A stretch of 64,000 bases of DNA from Acidovorax sp. 1608163 (GTDB lineage: Bacteria; Pseudomonadota; Gammaproteobacteria; Burkholderiales; Burkholderiaceae_C), in assembly GCF_003669015.1 (NCBI RefSeq), contig NZ_CP033069.1, positions 4,288,501-4,352,500 on the forward strand. Direction: 5' to 3'. The notes below the pieces were generated by a model. It was given only the letters and a program-made list of their open reading frames with translations, ran no database searches and was not told where the DNA came from. Made by a program: the position numbers and the translations under genes. Shown here in pieces: positions 54,710 to 63,883 of the stretch. Position 1 is the first letter of the stretch. Each line of letters starts with the position of its first letter.

Positions 54710-55651
54710 TCAGCCGTCGGCGTTGATGCGCGTCACCAGCGTCTTCAGCACCGCATCGGCCTTGTCGTTCGCCACCTGGCAGGTGCCTGCGGCGGCGTGG
54801 CCGCCACCACCAAACTCCAGCATCAGGTTGCCCACATGGGTTTTGCTGCCACGGTCCAGAATGGATTTGCCGGTGGCAAACACGGTGTTCTGCTTTTGCA
54901 GGCCCCACATCACGTGGATAGAAATATTGGTCTGCGGGAACAGCGCATAAATCATGAACCGGTTGGTAGCCCAGATGGTGTCCTCGCTGCGCAAGTCCAG
55001 CACGACCAGGTTGCCCAGCACGATGGCGCAACGCTCCAGCTGCTCCTTGGCCTTGATGGCGTGTTCGCGGTACAGCACCACGCGCTCTTGCACATCGGGC
55101 AGGGCCAGGATTTGCTCAATGGTGTGGTCGCGGCAGTACTTGATCAGGTCCATCATCAGCGCATAGTTGCTGATGCGGAAATCACGGAACCGGCCCAGAC
55201 CCGTGCGCGAGTCCATCAGGTAGTTCAGCAGCACCCAGCCCTCGGGGTTCAGGATGTCTTCGCGCGAATACTGGGCCGAATCGGCCTGGTCCACCGCTGC
55301 CATCATCTCGTCGGTGATGCGGGGGAAGGTTGCCTTGCCACCGTAGTGGTTGTAGACCACGCGGGCGGCCGAGGGGGCGTGAGCTTCAATGATGTGATTG
55401 ACATCGCGGCGCCCCGCATTGCGCACGGTTTCAGACTCGTGGTGGTCAAACACCAAATGTGCGCCAGGCACGTAAGGCAGGTTGGTGGTGATGTCGCGGC
55501 TGGTGATGGCCACTTTGCCGTCCTGCATGTCCTTGGGGTGGACGAAGGTGATCTCGTCGATCAGTTCCAGCTCGTTGAGCAGCACCGCACACACCAGGCC
55601 ATCAAAGTCACTGCGGGTGACCAACCGGAATTTTTCTTCACTCACAGACAT
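54710..55651 (-). CDS. DHH-family phosphohydrolase (exopolyphosphatase-like)
   Basis: A 313-residue DHH/DHHA1 protein. Metal motifs are TRSDFDGLVCA (motif I), VFDHHESET (DHH) and DQADSAQYS. The DHHA1 signature near the end is FGGGGHAAAGTC. The family includes oligoribonucleases, c-di-AMP/pApA hydrolases and polyphosphatases. The annotation exopolyphosphatase-like is conventional and not proven. The ATG at 55651 directly follows GAGGAG. Separated by 79 bases from the pseudouridine synthase stop upstream. Confidence 0.85.
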   Translation of the reverse strand: MSVSEEKFRLVTRSDFDGLVCAVLLNELELIDEITFVHPKDMQDGKVAITSRDITTNLPYVPGAHLVFDHHESETVRNAGRRDVNHIIEAHAPSAARVVYNHYGGKATFPRITDEMMAAVDQADSAQYSREDILNPEGWVLLNYLMDSRTGLGRFRDFRISNYALMMDLIKYCRDHTIEQILALPDVQERVVLYREHAIKAKEQLERCAIVLGNLVVLDLRSEDTIWATNRFMIYALFPQTNISIHVMWGLQKQNTVFATGKSILDRGSKTHVGNLMLEFGGGGHAAAGTCQVANDKADAVLKTLVTRINADG

Positions 55652-55730
55652 CTCCTCGTTTGAACATGCGGGTGCAGCCATGGTAGCAACGCCCCGTGGG
55701 CAGCACACCTTGCTGTCGCTAAAAATCCCA

Positions 55731-56899
55731 TCAAAACCGCTCGTGCGGCCCCAGGTAGCGCCACTGGCCCACAGGCAGGTTGCCCAGGGTCACCCGGCCG
55801 ATGCGTATGCGCTTGAGGCCCACCACCTTTAGCCCCACCAGCTCGCACATGCGGCGAATCTGGCGCTTTTTGCCCTCGGTGAGCACAAACCGCAGCTGCT
55901 CGGGGTTTTGCCAATCGACCTTGGCGGGCTTGAGCGGCTCGCCGTCCAGGCTCAGGCCATGGCGCAGGCGTTCCAGCAATTCTTTGGGAAACACCGCCTG
56001 CACATTGGTGCTGACAGGGTCACGCTCGTCGATTTCCTGCAGCGGCGCAGAGCGCTCACCGGGGTGGCGTGGCACCGCCTGGCCGGGTGCCTGGTAGACC
56101 ACGCGCACCAGGTACTCCTTTTCCATCTCGGAGTCTTCGCCAATGATCTGCCGGGCCACGCGGCCGTCCTGGGTCAGCACCAAAAGGCCCACCGAGTCGA
56201 TATCGAGCCGCCCGCAAGGCGCCAGGCCCCGCAGCTGCGGCGGGGAGAAGCGGTTGCGGCTGGCGTCATCGCGCCAGTGGGTGCGGGGATTGATCAGTGC
56301 CACGGCGGGCGTATGGCCGTCCTCGGCTTGGCCGCTCACATAACCAATGGGCTTGTTCAGCAGGATGGTGACACGCTGCTCCTGGAAACCCTGGGCAATC
56401 TTGTCCACCTCAATGCGGTCTGCGGCAGTGACCTGCAATCCCATGGGCGCGACTTCGCCATTGACCTTGACCCAGCCTTGGGCAATCCAGTCATCGGCTT
56501 CGCGGCGCGAGCACAGGCCCAACTCGGCCATGCGCTTGTTCAAGCGCGAGGTGTCGCCACCACCCGGCGCGGGCCGGGCCACAGGCCCTGCAGCGGGCCG
56601 GGGAGCAGCAGAACGTGCTGCCGGGGGCCGCTGTGGCTGCGCTGGCGCAGGCCGCCCGCCTGCATCAGCAGACCAAGTGCGGGTCGACGTGGGGCCGATG
56701 GTGCGCTCGGACCGCGCAGCAGCAGGCCGCGCGCCCGCTGCGGCTGCAGGCCTTGCGGGGGCCCTGGACGGCGTGGGGGGGCAGGGGCTGGCTTGGCCGA
56801 CAAGGTGGGGCGGCGCAGCACAGGCCGCGCAGGAGCGTCGTCGGCAGGCGCAGCCGTGGGGGCGGGACGTTGGGGTGGGCGGGAGCTGGATGAAGACAT
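55731..56899 (-). CDS. Pseudouridine synthase (RluB/RluF type) with a probable N-terminal frameshift
   Basis: An RsuA/RluB-like rRNA pseudouridine synthase. The S4 domain (SRLNKRMAELGLCSRREADDWIAQG) precedes the catalytic domain with GRLDIDSVGLLVLT (catalytic Asp) and KKRQIRRMCELVGL. The natural start, MSSSSSRPPQRPAP at 56899, is in a different frame. After a Pro/Ala-rich linker the frame must shift by one base to reach the S4 domain. The shift is most simply one G missing from the run 56757-56761 or 56775-56781 (plus strand). Restored, the protein is 389 residues. ACAAT lies seven bases before the ATG. Confidence 0.82.
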
Positions 56900-57007
56900 T
56901 GGGCGTATTGTCGCTGGCGAACCGGCGGGCGGGCATACGAACAGACAAATGTGCCGACGGGCTGGTCACAGGGGGCGACCGGGGGCCAATAGCCAGCGTG
57001 TGGAAGA

Positions 57008-59338
57008 TTACCCCTGCCGTTGCTGCCACGCCAGAAATTCTTGCGCAGGCACGGGGCGGCTGATGTGGTAACCCTGCGCCTCATCGCAGGCCAGGGCGCG
57101 CAGACGCTCCAGAATGGCAGCGGTCTCCACCCCTTCGGCTACCACCGTGAGGCCCAGGTTGTGTGCCAGGTCGATGGTGGAGCGCACGATCATGGCGTCG
57201 TCCTCACCCGCCTCCATGCCCATCACAAAGGATTTGTCGATTTTGAGCTCATCCACCGGCAGGCGCTTGAGGTAAGCCAGTGACGAGTAGCCGGTGCCAA
57301 AATCGTCGATCGACAGCTTGAAGCCCTGCTCCGACAGCCGGTTGAGCATGGCCTCGGCGCGCTGGGGGTCGTCCATGATGGCGCTTTCGGTGATCTCCAG
57401 GCAAAACGCGCTGGCGGCCACCCCATGCCGCGCCAGGATGTCGCCCAGGCGCTGGCTCAACTCGGGGTCAAGCAAGTCGCGCGTGGACAGGTTGACCGAC
57501 ACGCGCAACGCGCCCGCCGTGGCCGGCAGCAGCGCCAGAAAGTGGGCCACCTCCTCAAACATCCACAGCGTCAGTTGGCGCACAAAGCCAGTTTGCTCGG
57601 CAAACGGAATGAACTCCATGGGCGGCACCAGCCCGCGCTGCGGGTGCTGCCAGCGCACCAGGGCCTCGGCAGCCCACCCGCTTTGGCCGTGCAGGGGCAC
57701 CTTGGGTTGCAGGTACAGCCGCAGTTCGTTGTGCTCTACCGCATGGCGCAGCTCGGTCAGCAGCGACAGGGTTTGCGCGCTGCTTGAATCAATCGATGCG
57801 TCGTAGCGCACCGCCCCACTGAGCTTGCGCTTGGCTGCGTACATGGCAATCTCCGAGCGGCTCAGCAGCGTATCGGCGTCCTCTGCATCGGCAGGCCAGC
57901 AGGCAATGCCAATGCCAGCGCTCAGGTCCACGGTTTGCTCTTCCAGCGCCAAAGGCGCCTCAAACGACGCCAAAATTTGCTGCGCCACCGTGTGGGCCGC
58001 GGCAGCGCCCGCCCCTTGCAGCAGCACGGCAAACTCGTTGCCGCCCAGGCGCGCCACCATATCGCCAGGCAAGGTCACCAGGGCCTGCAGCCGCCCCGCC
58101 ACCGCCTGCAGCAACCGGTCGCCAAAGGCGTAGCCCATCACGTCGTTCACATGCTTGAAGCGGTCCAAGTCCAGGGTCAGCACGCACAGTGGCCGGACCT
58201 CGCCAGGGCTTTGCGCCATGGCCTGCACCACAGCGTCCCGAAACCGTTCGCGGTTGGGCAGGCCCGTCAGGCGGTCCCAGTACGCCAGGTGTTTGATCTC
58301 GCGTTGCTGCGCACCGATGTCCAGCCGCATGCGGTCAAACGAGCGCGACAACTGCCCGATTTCATCCCGTCGCCCGGTGTGCTCCATGGGCGTGTCGTAC
58401 TCACCGCGCGACAGGCGCTGGGTGGCCCGCATCAGCGAACGCAGCGGGCTGATCACGCGCTGCGCCATCACGCCGCTGCCCAGGGCAAACAACAACAGCC
58501 CTCCGGCGGTGATGATGGACAACAACACTTGCAGTTGGCGGTAAGGGGCGACCACCGCATCGACCGAGCGCAGCAGCACCGCATGCACCTGCCCATTCAG
58601 GCTGGGCAGTGGACTGGAGCGCGCCAGCAACAAGCCGTCGGCCGATGCCAGTTCCCCCCCGTCAGCGCCCATGGCCAGCACCGGGCCATGCAGCGGCGCG
58701 GGCAGCGTGCTGACATGCACGGCGGCAGGCCCCTGCGTGCCTTGCACCACCAGAGCCACATTCACCGACAGCAACTGGCGCATTTCATCGGCCAGGGGCT
58801 GCCCCAGGGGGAACCCCATCAGCACCCAGCCGATGACCACCGGAGCCCGCATGGGCACCATCACAAACTGGTAGGGCACGCCCTCCACCACCGCCACCTG
58901 GCTGCCCTGCGGGCTGCTGGCCAGCTGGGGCGCCAGCAGCGCCAGCGTGGGCACCAGTGCCTGCGCAGGCACCGGGGCGCTGATGGCGCGCAGCGCCATA
59001 TCGGTGCCCAGCAGCGCCGTCACAGCAGCGCCAATGCGCTCGCCATGGTTCTCCAGCACCGACTGGATGGTTTCTTCTTCACCCGAATGCACGGCCGAGC
59101 GAAACCCGTAGTCCGCGGCTAACAGGGCCGAGCCCTGGCGCAAGCGCTCGGCGTTCTGCTCCAGCAGGCGCCGCCACACGTTTTCGTCCACATCCAGCTG
59201 CCGCGCAATCTGGCCCCGGGCGTTGCGCTCAATGCTGGCCCGCACCACAGCAAAGCCTGCCAGCTGCACCACCAACAGCAGCAGCAAGGAAACCCCGACC
59301 AAGCGCAGGATCAGGCTACGCCAGAGGGTTTGCCACAT
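57008..59338 (-). CDS. Membrane GGDEF/EAL protein, probable c-di-GMP phosphodiesterase
   Basis: A 776-residue protein. Helix 1 spans 10-33 and a large periplasmic cache-like sensor spans about 35-268. Helix 2 spans 269-290, then HAMP to about 343. In the GGDEF domain the active site reads GGNEF (432-436), losing the metal-binding acidic residue, and the RxxD inhibitory site reads LPGD. Cyclase activity is unlikely. The EAL domain is intact: EALVRW (558-563), CLEITESAIMDD, DDFGTGYSS and KIDKSFVMG. It probably degrades c-di-GMP, perhaps with GTP control by the GGDEF part. The start overlaps the cupredoxin stop by one base (TGATG). Confidence 0.9.
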   Translation of the reverse strand: MWQTLWRSLILRLVGVSLLLLLVVQLAGFAVVRASIERNARGQIARQLDVDENVWRRLLEQNAERLRQGSALLAADYGFRSAVHSGEEETIQSVLENHGERIGAAVTALLGTDMALRAISAPVPAQALVPTLALLAPQLASSPQGSQVAVVEGVPYQFVMVPMRAPVVIGWVLMGFPLGQPLADEMRQLLSVNVALVVQGTQGPAAVHVSTLPAPLHGPVLAMGADGGELASADGLLLARSSPLPSLNGQVHAVLLRSVDAVVAPYRQLQVLLSIITAGGLLLFALGSGVMAQRVISPLRSLMRATQRLSRGEYDTPMEHTGRRDEIGQLSRSFDRMRLDIGAQQREIKHLAYWDRLTGLPNRERFRDAVVQAMAQSPGEVRPLCVLTLDLDRFKHVNDVMGYAFGDRLLQAVAGRLQALVTLPGDMVARLGGNEFAVLLQGAGAAAAHTVAQQILASFEAPLALEEQTVDLSAGIGIACWPADAEDADTLLSRSEIAMYAAKRKLSGAVRYDASIDSSSAQTLSLLTELRHAVEHNELRLYLQPKVPLHGQSGWAAEALVRWQHPQRGLVPPMEFIPFAEQTGFVRQLTLWMFEEVAHFLALLPATAGALRVSVNLSTRDLLDPELSQRLGDILARHGVAASAFCLEITESAIMDDPQRAEAMLNRLSEQGFKLSIDDFGTGYSSLAYLKRLPVDELKIDKSFVMGMEAGEDDAMIVRSTIDLAHNLGLTVVAEGVETAAILERLRALACDEAQGYHISRPVPAQEFLAWQQRQG

Positions 59339-59997
59339 CAGGGGGCCAACCCCGCCATCTTCACGGCCGCCTGCGCATTGCCCGTGGAAGGCACCACCAG
59401 CGCCTGCTCATGGGCCGCAGCCCCCGGCGCCAGCCTGGGGTGCCACACGCGCAGCTTGTAGTTGCCGGGCGGCACGCTTTGCAGCAGTGCCCGGCCGGGG
59501 CTGCTGGCGCTGGCTGCGCCCCCTTCGCCAGGGCCACCCTCTGGCGCCTGTGCGTAGTAGGGTGTGTCGACCACCAAAATCCACCCCACCATGCGGTCGT
59601 GGATGTTGCAGCCCAACGAGACCACGCCGGGCTGGTCAAACAACACTGGGTTGGCGGGGGTTCCGGCGTAGAGCTTGAGTTCAAACTTCTTGGCGGGTGA
59701 GAACGAATAGACGTGGTGGCGCACGCTATCGCGGTTGGGGAAGTGCACCTGCGTGCCCACGGGCACCACCAGCACCCCGGGCAAAAACTGCTTTTTTTCC
59801 TGCGCCACCTCGGCCTGGGGCAAGGGCTTGACCAGCGCCCGCGCGGCGGGCGACTCCAGAAACACCACGGCACCTGCCACAGGCCGCCCCGCGTCGTCCA
59901 CCACGTCCACCTGCACCGTCGCCGCCTGCGTGCTCCAAGCGCTGCATGCCAGCCCAGCGGCCAGCCACCCAGTCCATCGCGTTCGGCGTTGCGTCAT
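59338..59997 (-). CDS. Cupredoxin-like periplasmic protein (methylamine utilization-type)
   Basis: A 219-residue secreted protein with a signal peptide of about 25 residues ending STQA. The N-terminal DVVDDAGRPVAGAVVFLE is a carboxypeptidase-regulatory-like strand pattern. The plastocyanin-like part keeps copper ligands: His94/His95 (VRHHVYSFS), Cys130, His133 and Met136 (LGCNIHDRMVGW). Genes like it are often annotated as methylamine utilization protein. No methylamine dehydrogenase genes are here. It overlaps the DUF4394 gene by four bases and the GGDEF/EAL gene by one, so it is probably a periplasmic input for that sensor. Confidence 0.82.
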   Translation of the reverse strand: MTQRRTRWTGWLAAGLACSAWSTQAATVQVDVVDDAGRPVAGAVVFLESPAARALVKPLPQAEVAQEKKQFLPGVLVVPVGTQVHFPNRDSVRHHVYSFSPAKKFELKLYAGTPANPVLFDQPGVVSLGCNIHDRMVGWILVVDTPYYAQAPEGGPGEGGAASASSPGRALLQSVPPGNYKLRVWHPRLAPGAAAHEQALVVPSTGNAQAAVKMAGLAP

Positions 59998-60899
59998 GGC
60001 TCAATCGCCATGCCCACCAGCGGGCTGCCATCGCCCACCACGCCCAGCGGAGTGGCCTTGCCGGTGTTCAAGTCCACCAGATGCAGGCGGGTCTTGGGGT
60101 CACTGGCCGTGCGCACTGCGGCCAGTGCGGTGTTGTTCACATCCGAGATGTCCAGCGAAGCGTCCGCCAGCGCACCCAGGCCCAGCGACCCAACGGTGCG
60201 CAGCTGGCCCAGGTTGGGCGACACCACCGGGGTCTCCCCCTCGCGTGAGCCTTGCATCACCAACACCCCCAAGGTGCGGTCGATGGCGTAGTTGGTGGTG
60301 ATCTTGCTGTTGGTGGGGTTGTAGGTGTAGGCCGCCGCAACGATGTCGGGTGAGCGGGCGTGGTTCACATCGCTCCAGGCATAGCGCAGGTAGGGGTCGG
60401 CCTGCACGCCAGGCTGCAGGGGGTCGCCATCCACAGCCGCACCGGTGTCAGGGTGCAGGCGCAGGTTTTGCCCGAGGTTGGAGACCACGCGCAACCGGTC
60501 CGCTGCGGGATTGAAATCCACGCCAAAGGCCGTGCCTTTGAGAGCGATGGCCGAGGGCGCCGGGCCCACAGCCGTCAACGCACCGCTGCCCAGGTCCAGC
60601 GTGTACAAACGCCCCGCCTGCGACAAGGCATACAGCACGCCCCGCGCCACACGAAAGTCGATGCCCACCAGCTTGTCGCCTGCGGGCAAGCCCACCACCG
60701 GCTTGCGCTGCAGGATGTTGTCAGGCCGCCCTGCATTGAAGGTGATGAGCTCATGGCTGGCCGTCACGGCCACCACCTGCTCGCGCAAGGCGCCCCCGTC
60801 GGCCACCGTTTGGGCGCACCCCCAAGAGAGCGCAGCAGCCGCCACCAACGAAACGCGCCAAGCCAGACGCGGGGACTGGAGTGAGGAACGGGAAGGCAT
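59994..60899 (-). CDS. DUF4394 exported protein
   Basis: A 301-residue exported protein of the DUF4394 type, predicted beta-propeller-like. The signal sequence has a Cys at its end (LSWGCAQ), so it may be secreted or a lipoprotein; the lipobox is not canonical. Repeating strands include VGIDFRVARGVLYALSQAGRLYTLD, GVDFNPAADRLRVVSN and VGSLGLGALADASLDISD. The function of the family is unknown. It is the first gene of a coupled three-gene operon. The ATG at 60899 starts just before the signal; TTGTAACAAAT lies 18 bases upstream. Confidence 0.82.
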   Translation of the reverse strand: MPSRSSLQSPRLAWRVSLVAAAALSWGCAQTVADGGALREQVVAVTASHELITFNAGRPDNILQRKPVVGLPAGDKLVGIDFRVARGVLYALSQAGRLYTLDLGSGALTAVGPAPSAIALKGTAFGVDFNPAADRLRVVSNLGQNLRLHPDTGAAVDGDPLQPGVQADPYLRYAWSDVNHARSPDIVAAAYTYNPTNSKITTNYAIDRTLGVLVMQGSREGETPVVSPNLGQLRTVGSLGLGALADASLDISDVNNTALAAVRTASDPKTRLHLVDLNTGKATPLGVVGDGSPLVGMAIEP

Positions 60900-61304
60900 A
60901 GAACAAGCTCCTGCAGTTGTAACAAATAGGGGCACAGCAAGCCATTGTTGCACCGTCTTCACATACACAGAAGAGGGGAATTGAGAATATAAATTTGATA
61001 GCAACAAGTCCACTATATAACGCGTTGCAAGGCATCTCCGTCACATCTCTGCACCACTTGAGTGCCAACGGATGAACTTTGCACCGGATGCATCACACCT
61101 CTTCATTTGTAACAAATTCGTCATGCCACAGCGGCATGACGTCATCCAAAAGCTTCATCACGCAAATGCGTTGTTCTCTCTAAACTTTCGCCCTTCACCC
61201 CTGTTGCCGCAGCCTGCCCCCGCTCCAACCCGCACCAGCCAAGGCAGGCCCTCTTCTTGCTTCGTTTGCGCAGACCACTTCAACCAAGTGCCCCCAAGGA
61301 AACC
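60900..61304. promoter_or_regulatory. Shared control region with two TTGTAACAAAT boxes
   Basis: 405 bases without a gene between the divergent DUF4394 operon and a chemoreceptor. TTGTAACAAAT occurs twice in the same orientation, at 60917-60927 and 61107-61117. The second copy is a near-perfect palindrome, ATTTGT-A-ACAAAT. The middle (60980-61020) is very AT-rich with TTGATA and TATATAA elements. This looks like one regulator controlling both directions. The last 100 bases before 61305 are plain apart from the AAGGA ribosome site. Confidence 0.6.
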
Positions 61305-62981
61305 ATGACCCCCTCGCGCTTCAAATCCCTGTCCATCTCCACCCGCCTGGGGCTGGGGTTCGGCTGTCTGCTGGTGCTGTTGATTGCCGTGGCGACGGTG
61401 GGCCAACTGTCGCTGAACAAGGTGCACGAGCAGATGCGCGACATCACCGGCACGGGGGCTGCGAAATCCAAGCTGGTCAACGGCATGCTCGAAAGCGTAG
61501 GGTCGCTGGGCATCCAAAGCCGCTCCAGCGCCATGCTCAACGAAATCGACCCCAAGCAAGCCCAGGTGCAAATCCAGGCGGTGCGCAAGACGCTGCAGGA
61601 CTACGCCAAGCAAGAAACCCAGCTGGCCGAGCTCATCACCCCCGCAACAGCCACGGCGGCTGAAACGACCCTGCTGCAGCAAGTGCAAGAGGCCAGCAAA
61701 AAAGCGCGCCCTGAAATCGAAGGCGCCATGCAGTCGGCAGACGATGGCGACACCGTGGCCGCCAGCCTGAACCTGATGACGCGCGCGGCCCCCGCCGAAG
61801 CCCTGTGGCGCCAGCGCCTGGCCGAGCTGATTGCGCTGCAAAACAGCTTGAACGATGAAACCACGGCCTCTGCCGAAGTCACCCAAAGCCGCGCCCGCTG
61901 GAGCGGCGGGCTGCTGGTGGCCATGGCCATGGGCCTGGGCGTGCTGATTGCCTGGCGCATCACCGCCAGCATCACCCAGCCCATTGGCCGCGCCGTGGTG
62001 GTGGCCGAGCGCATTGCGCGCGGCGACCTGACCTCGCAGGTGGAGGTGCGCATCAACGACGAAACCGGGCGACTGCTGGAAGCCATTGCGGCCATGCAAG
62101 AGCGGCTGCGCAGTCTGGTCGGCGAGATCGGGCAGACGGCCGACTCCATCCTGGTGGCCAGCTCGGAAGTGGCATCGGGCAACCAGGACCTGAGCCAGCG
62201 CACCGAGCAAACCTCGCACAACCTGCAAGGCGCATCGCACGCCCTGGCCGACCTGACGGGCACCGTGGCACAAAGTGCGGAATCGGCCCACCAGGCCAAC
62301 GGACTGGCCTCCAAGGCGTCCAGCGCGGCCACGCAGGGCGGCGAGGTGGTCTCGCAAGTGGTGCGCACCATGGACGCCATCAGCGCCAGCTCGCGCAAGA
62401 TTTCCGACATCACCGGGGTGATCGATTCGATTGCCTTCCAGACCAACATCCTGGCGCTGAACGCGGCCGTGGAAGCCGCCCGCGCCGGTGAGCAAGGCCG
62501 GGGCTTTGCCGTGGTGGCCAGCGAGGTGCGTGGCCTGGCAGGCCGGGCGGCCAATGCTGCGCGCGAGATCAAGACCCTCATCAACGACAGCGCCCAGCAG
62601 GTGCAAGAAGGCAGCACCCTGGTCAACCACGCGGGCGCCAGCATCGCGCAGCTGGTGCAGTCCGTCCGCCAGGTGTCGGACATCATGGCCGAGATCACGG
62701 CCGCCACCCAGGAGCAAAGCCAGCGCATCACCGACGTCAGCCATTCGGTGGGGTCGCTGGAAGAAATGACCCAGCAAAACGCGGCCCTGGTGGAAGAAGG
62801 CGCGGCAGCGGCCGAAAGCCTCAAGGACCAGGCGGGCCGCCTGACGCAGGTGGTGCACACCTTCCGCCTGACGCGGGACAACGCCAACGACCGCAACTGG
62901 GAAGTGCCTGCCACAGCAGCCCCCTCCCCCGCCCCCGCTGTTGCGCGGCCCGCGCAACGCATCGCACTGCCTCGGGGCTGA
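61305..62981 (+). CDS. Methyl-accepting chemotaxis protein
   Basis: A 558-residue chemoreceptor. Helix 1 is at about 14-36, a four-helix-bundle sensor at about 37-205, helix 2 near 205-225, then HAMP ([20 protein letters not shown]) and the signalling domain with [20 protein letters not shown] flexible Pro/Ala tail follows, with NWEVP near residue 530. That resembles, but does not match, the CheR-binding NWETF pentapeptide and is not at the end. AAGGAAACC precedes the ATG. It shares its upstream region with the DUF4394 operon. Confidence 0.93.
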   Translation: MTPSRFKSLSISTRLGLGFGCLLVLLIAVATVGQLSLNKVHEQMRDITGTGAAKSKLVNGMLESVGSLGIQSRSSAMLNEIDPKQAQVQIQAVRKTLQDYAKQETQLAELITPATATAAETTLLQQVQEASKKARPEIEGAMQSADDGDTVAASLNLMTRAAPAEALWRQRLAELIALQNSLNDETTASAEVTQSRARWSGGLLVAMAMGLGVLIAWRITASITQPIGRAVVVAERIARGDLTSQVEVRINDETGRLLEAIAAMQERLRSLVGEIGQTADSILVASSEVASGNQDLSQRTEQTSHNLQGASHALADLTGTVAQSAESAHQANGLASKASSAATQGGEVVSQVVRTMDAISASSRKISDITGVIDSIAFQTNILALNAAVEAARAGEQGRGFAVVASEVRGLAGRAANAAREIKTLINDSAQQVQEGSTLVNHAGASIAQLVQSVRQVSDIMAEITAATQEQSQRITDVSHSVGSLEEMTQQNAALVEEGAAAAESLKDQAGRLTQVVHTFRLTRDNANDRNWEVPATAAPSPAPAVARPAQRIALPRG

Positions 62982-62992
62982 TGGCAGGGCGG

Positions 62993-63016
62993 CTGGTGCG
63001 GTCGCAACCGCACCAG
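62993..63016. terminator. Bidirectional terminator hairpin
   Basis: CTGGTGCGGT (62993-63002) pairs perfectly with ACCGCACCAG (63007-63016) around a CGCA loop between the convergent chemoreceptor and Crp/Fnr genes. No long T run, but the stem is strong. Confidence 0.7.
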
Positions 63017-63029
63017 TGCAAGGGTTCTT

Positions 63030-63773
63030 TCAACCGGTGGTGGAATGCGCCACGACGGACCTGTGGGCAAACACGCTGGACTGCAACGCCCCCAGGTCGA
63101 GCACGCGCACGCCGCCATACTCCACCCGAATGGCGCCCTGCGCCTGCAGTGCTGTCAACGCCTCATTGACCCGCTGGCGCGACAAGCCCACCAGGTAGGC
63201 CAACTCTTGCTGGGTGATTCGCAGCACTTCGCCCACCCCGGGGTACAGCACCGGGTTGAACAACGATGCCAGGCTGCGCGCCACGCGCACGTCGGGGTTG
63301 GTCAGCCGGTCGATCTCGCGCGCTGCGATGAACTGGCCCAGCCGCTCATTGAGCTGGTGCATGACAAAGCGATTGAAGCCAATGGAATGGTCCAGCAGCC
63401 AGTGAAAGGTATCAATCGGCAGCCCCGCCACCACGCTTTTGCGCAGCGCCTGGATGTTGTAGCGGTAGGGCTCGCGCTTCATGGCGGTGCCCTCGCCAAA
63501 CCAGCCGCCCGGCGGCACGCCGGTGAACGTCATCGTCTGCCCCTGGGCGTTGTCGCTGCTCATCTTGAGCAAGCCTTCCACCACCCCAAACCAGTAGGTC
63601 ACCGGCCGCCCCACGCGGCACACAAAATCCCCTGGCGCTGCATCTCCCACCAACAGCGCCGCCTCGGCGCGCTCGCGCTCGGGGGACGGCAGCCTCTGCA
63701 GCCACGGGATATTGGCCATCTCGGCCGCCGTGGGCGGGCGGCGGCGCTGGTGCAATGACAGGTCCTGGTTCAT
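63030..63773 (-). CDS. Crp/Fnr family transcriptional regulator
   Basis: A 247-residue regulator. The N-terminal cyclic-nucleotide-like beta-barrel (about 40-140: GDFVCRVGRPVTYWFGVVEGLLKM, GGWFGEGTAMKREPY) is followed by a dimerisation helix. The C-terminal winged helix has ITQQELAYLVGLSRQRVNEALTAL. There is no FNR-type N-terminal cysteine cluster, so it does not hold an oxygen-sensing iron-sulfur centre; cAMP-binding residues are not clearly conserved either. The ATG at 63773 follows GGTGAG; an in-frame start 11 codons upstream is possible. The signal and targets are unknown. Confidence 0.88.
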   Translation of the reverse strand: MNQDLSLHQRRRPPTAAEMANIPWLQRLPSPERERAEAALLVGDAAPGDFVCRVGRPVTYWFGVVEGLLKMSSDNAQGQTMTFTGVPPGGWFGEGTAMKREPYRYNIQALRKSVVAGLPIDTFHWLLDHSIGFNRFVMHQLNERLGQFIAAREIDRLTNPDVRVARSLASLFNPVLYPGVGEVLRITQQELAYLVGLSRQRVNEALTALQAQGAIRVEYGGVRVLDLGALQSSVFAHRSVVAHSTTG

Positions 63774-63883
63774 GAAGCTCACCGGGCATGGGGAATGGGG
63801 CCGCATTGGCGCGGAACATCGCAGGCCAAATTGTCGCCCAACCCACTATTTATTGCCAATTGGCAGCGCAGGGCATGCCGCCC

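Noticed and set aside
59338..59997. Methylamine utilization as the role of the cupredoxin-like gene
   Set aside because: No mau or methylamine dehydrogenase genes are present. The name is only a customary label for this protein type, and the operon context points to signalling.
62880..62981. CheR/CheB tether (NWETF-like) at the end of the second chemoreceptor
   Set aside because: The sequence is NWEVP and is followed by about 25 more residues. It neither matches the motif nor sits at the C-terminus.
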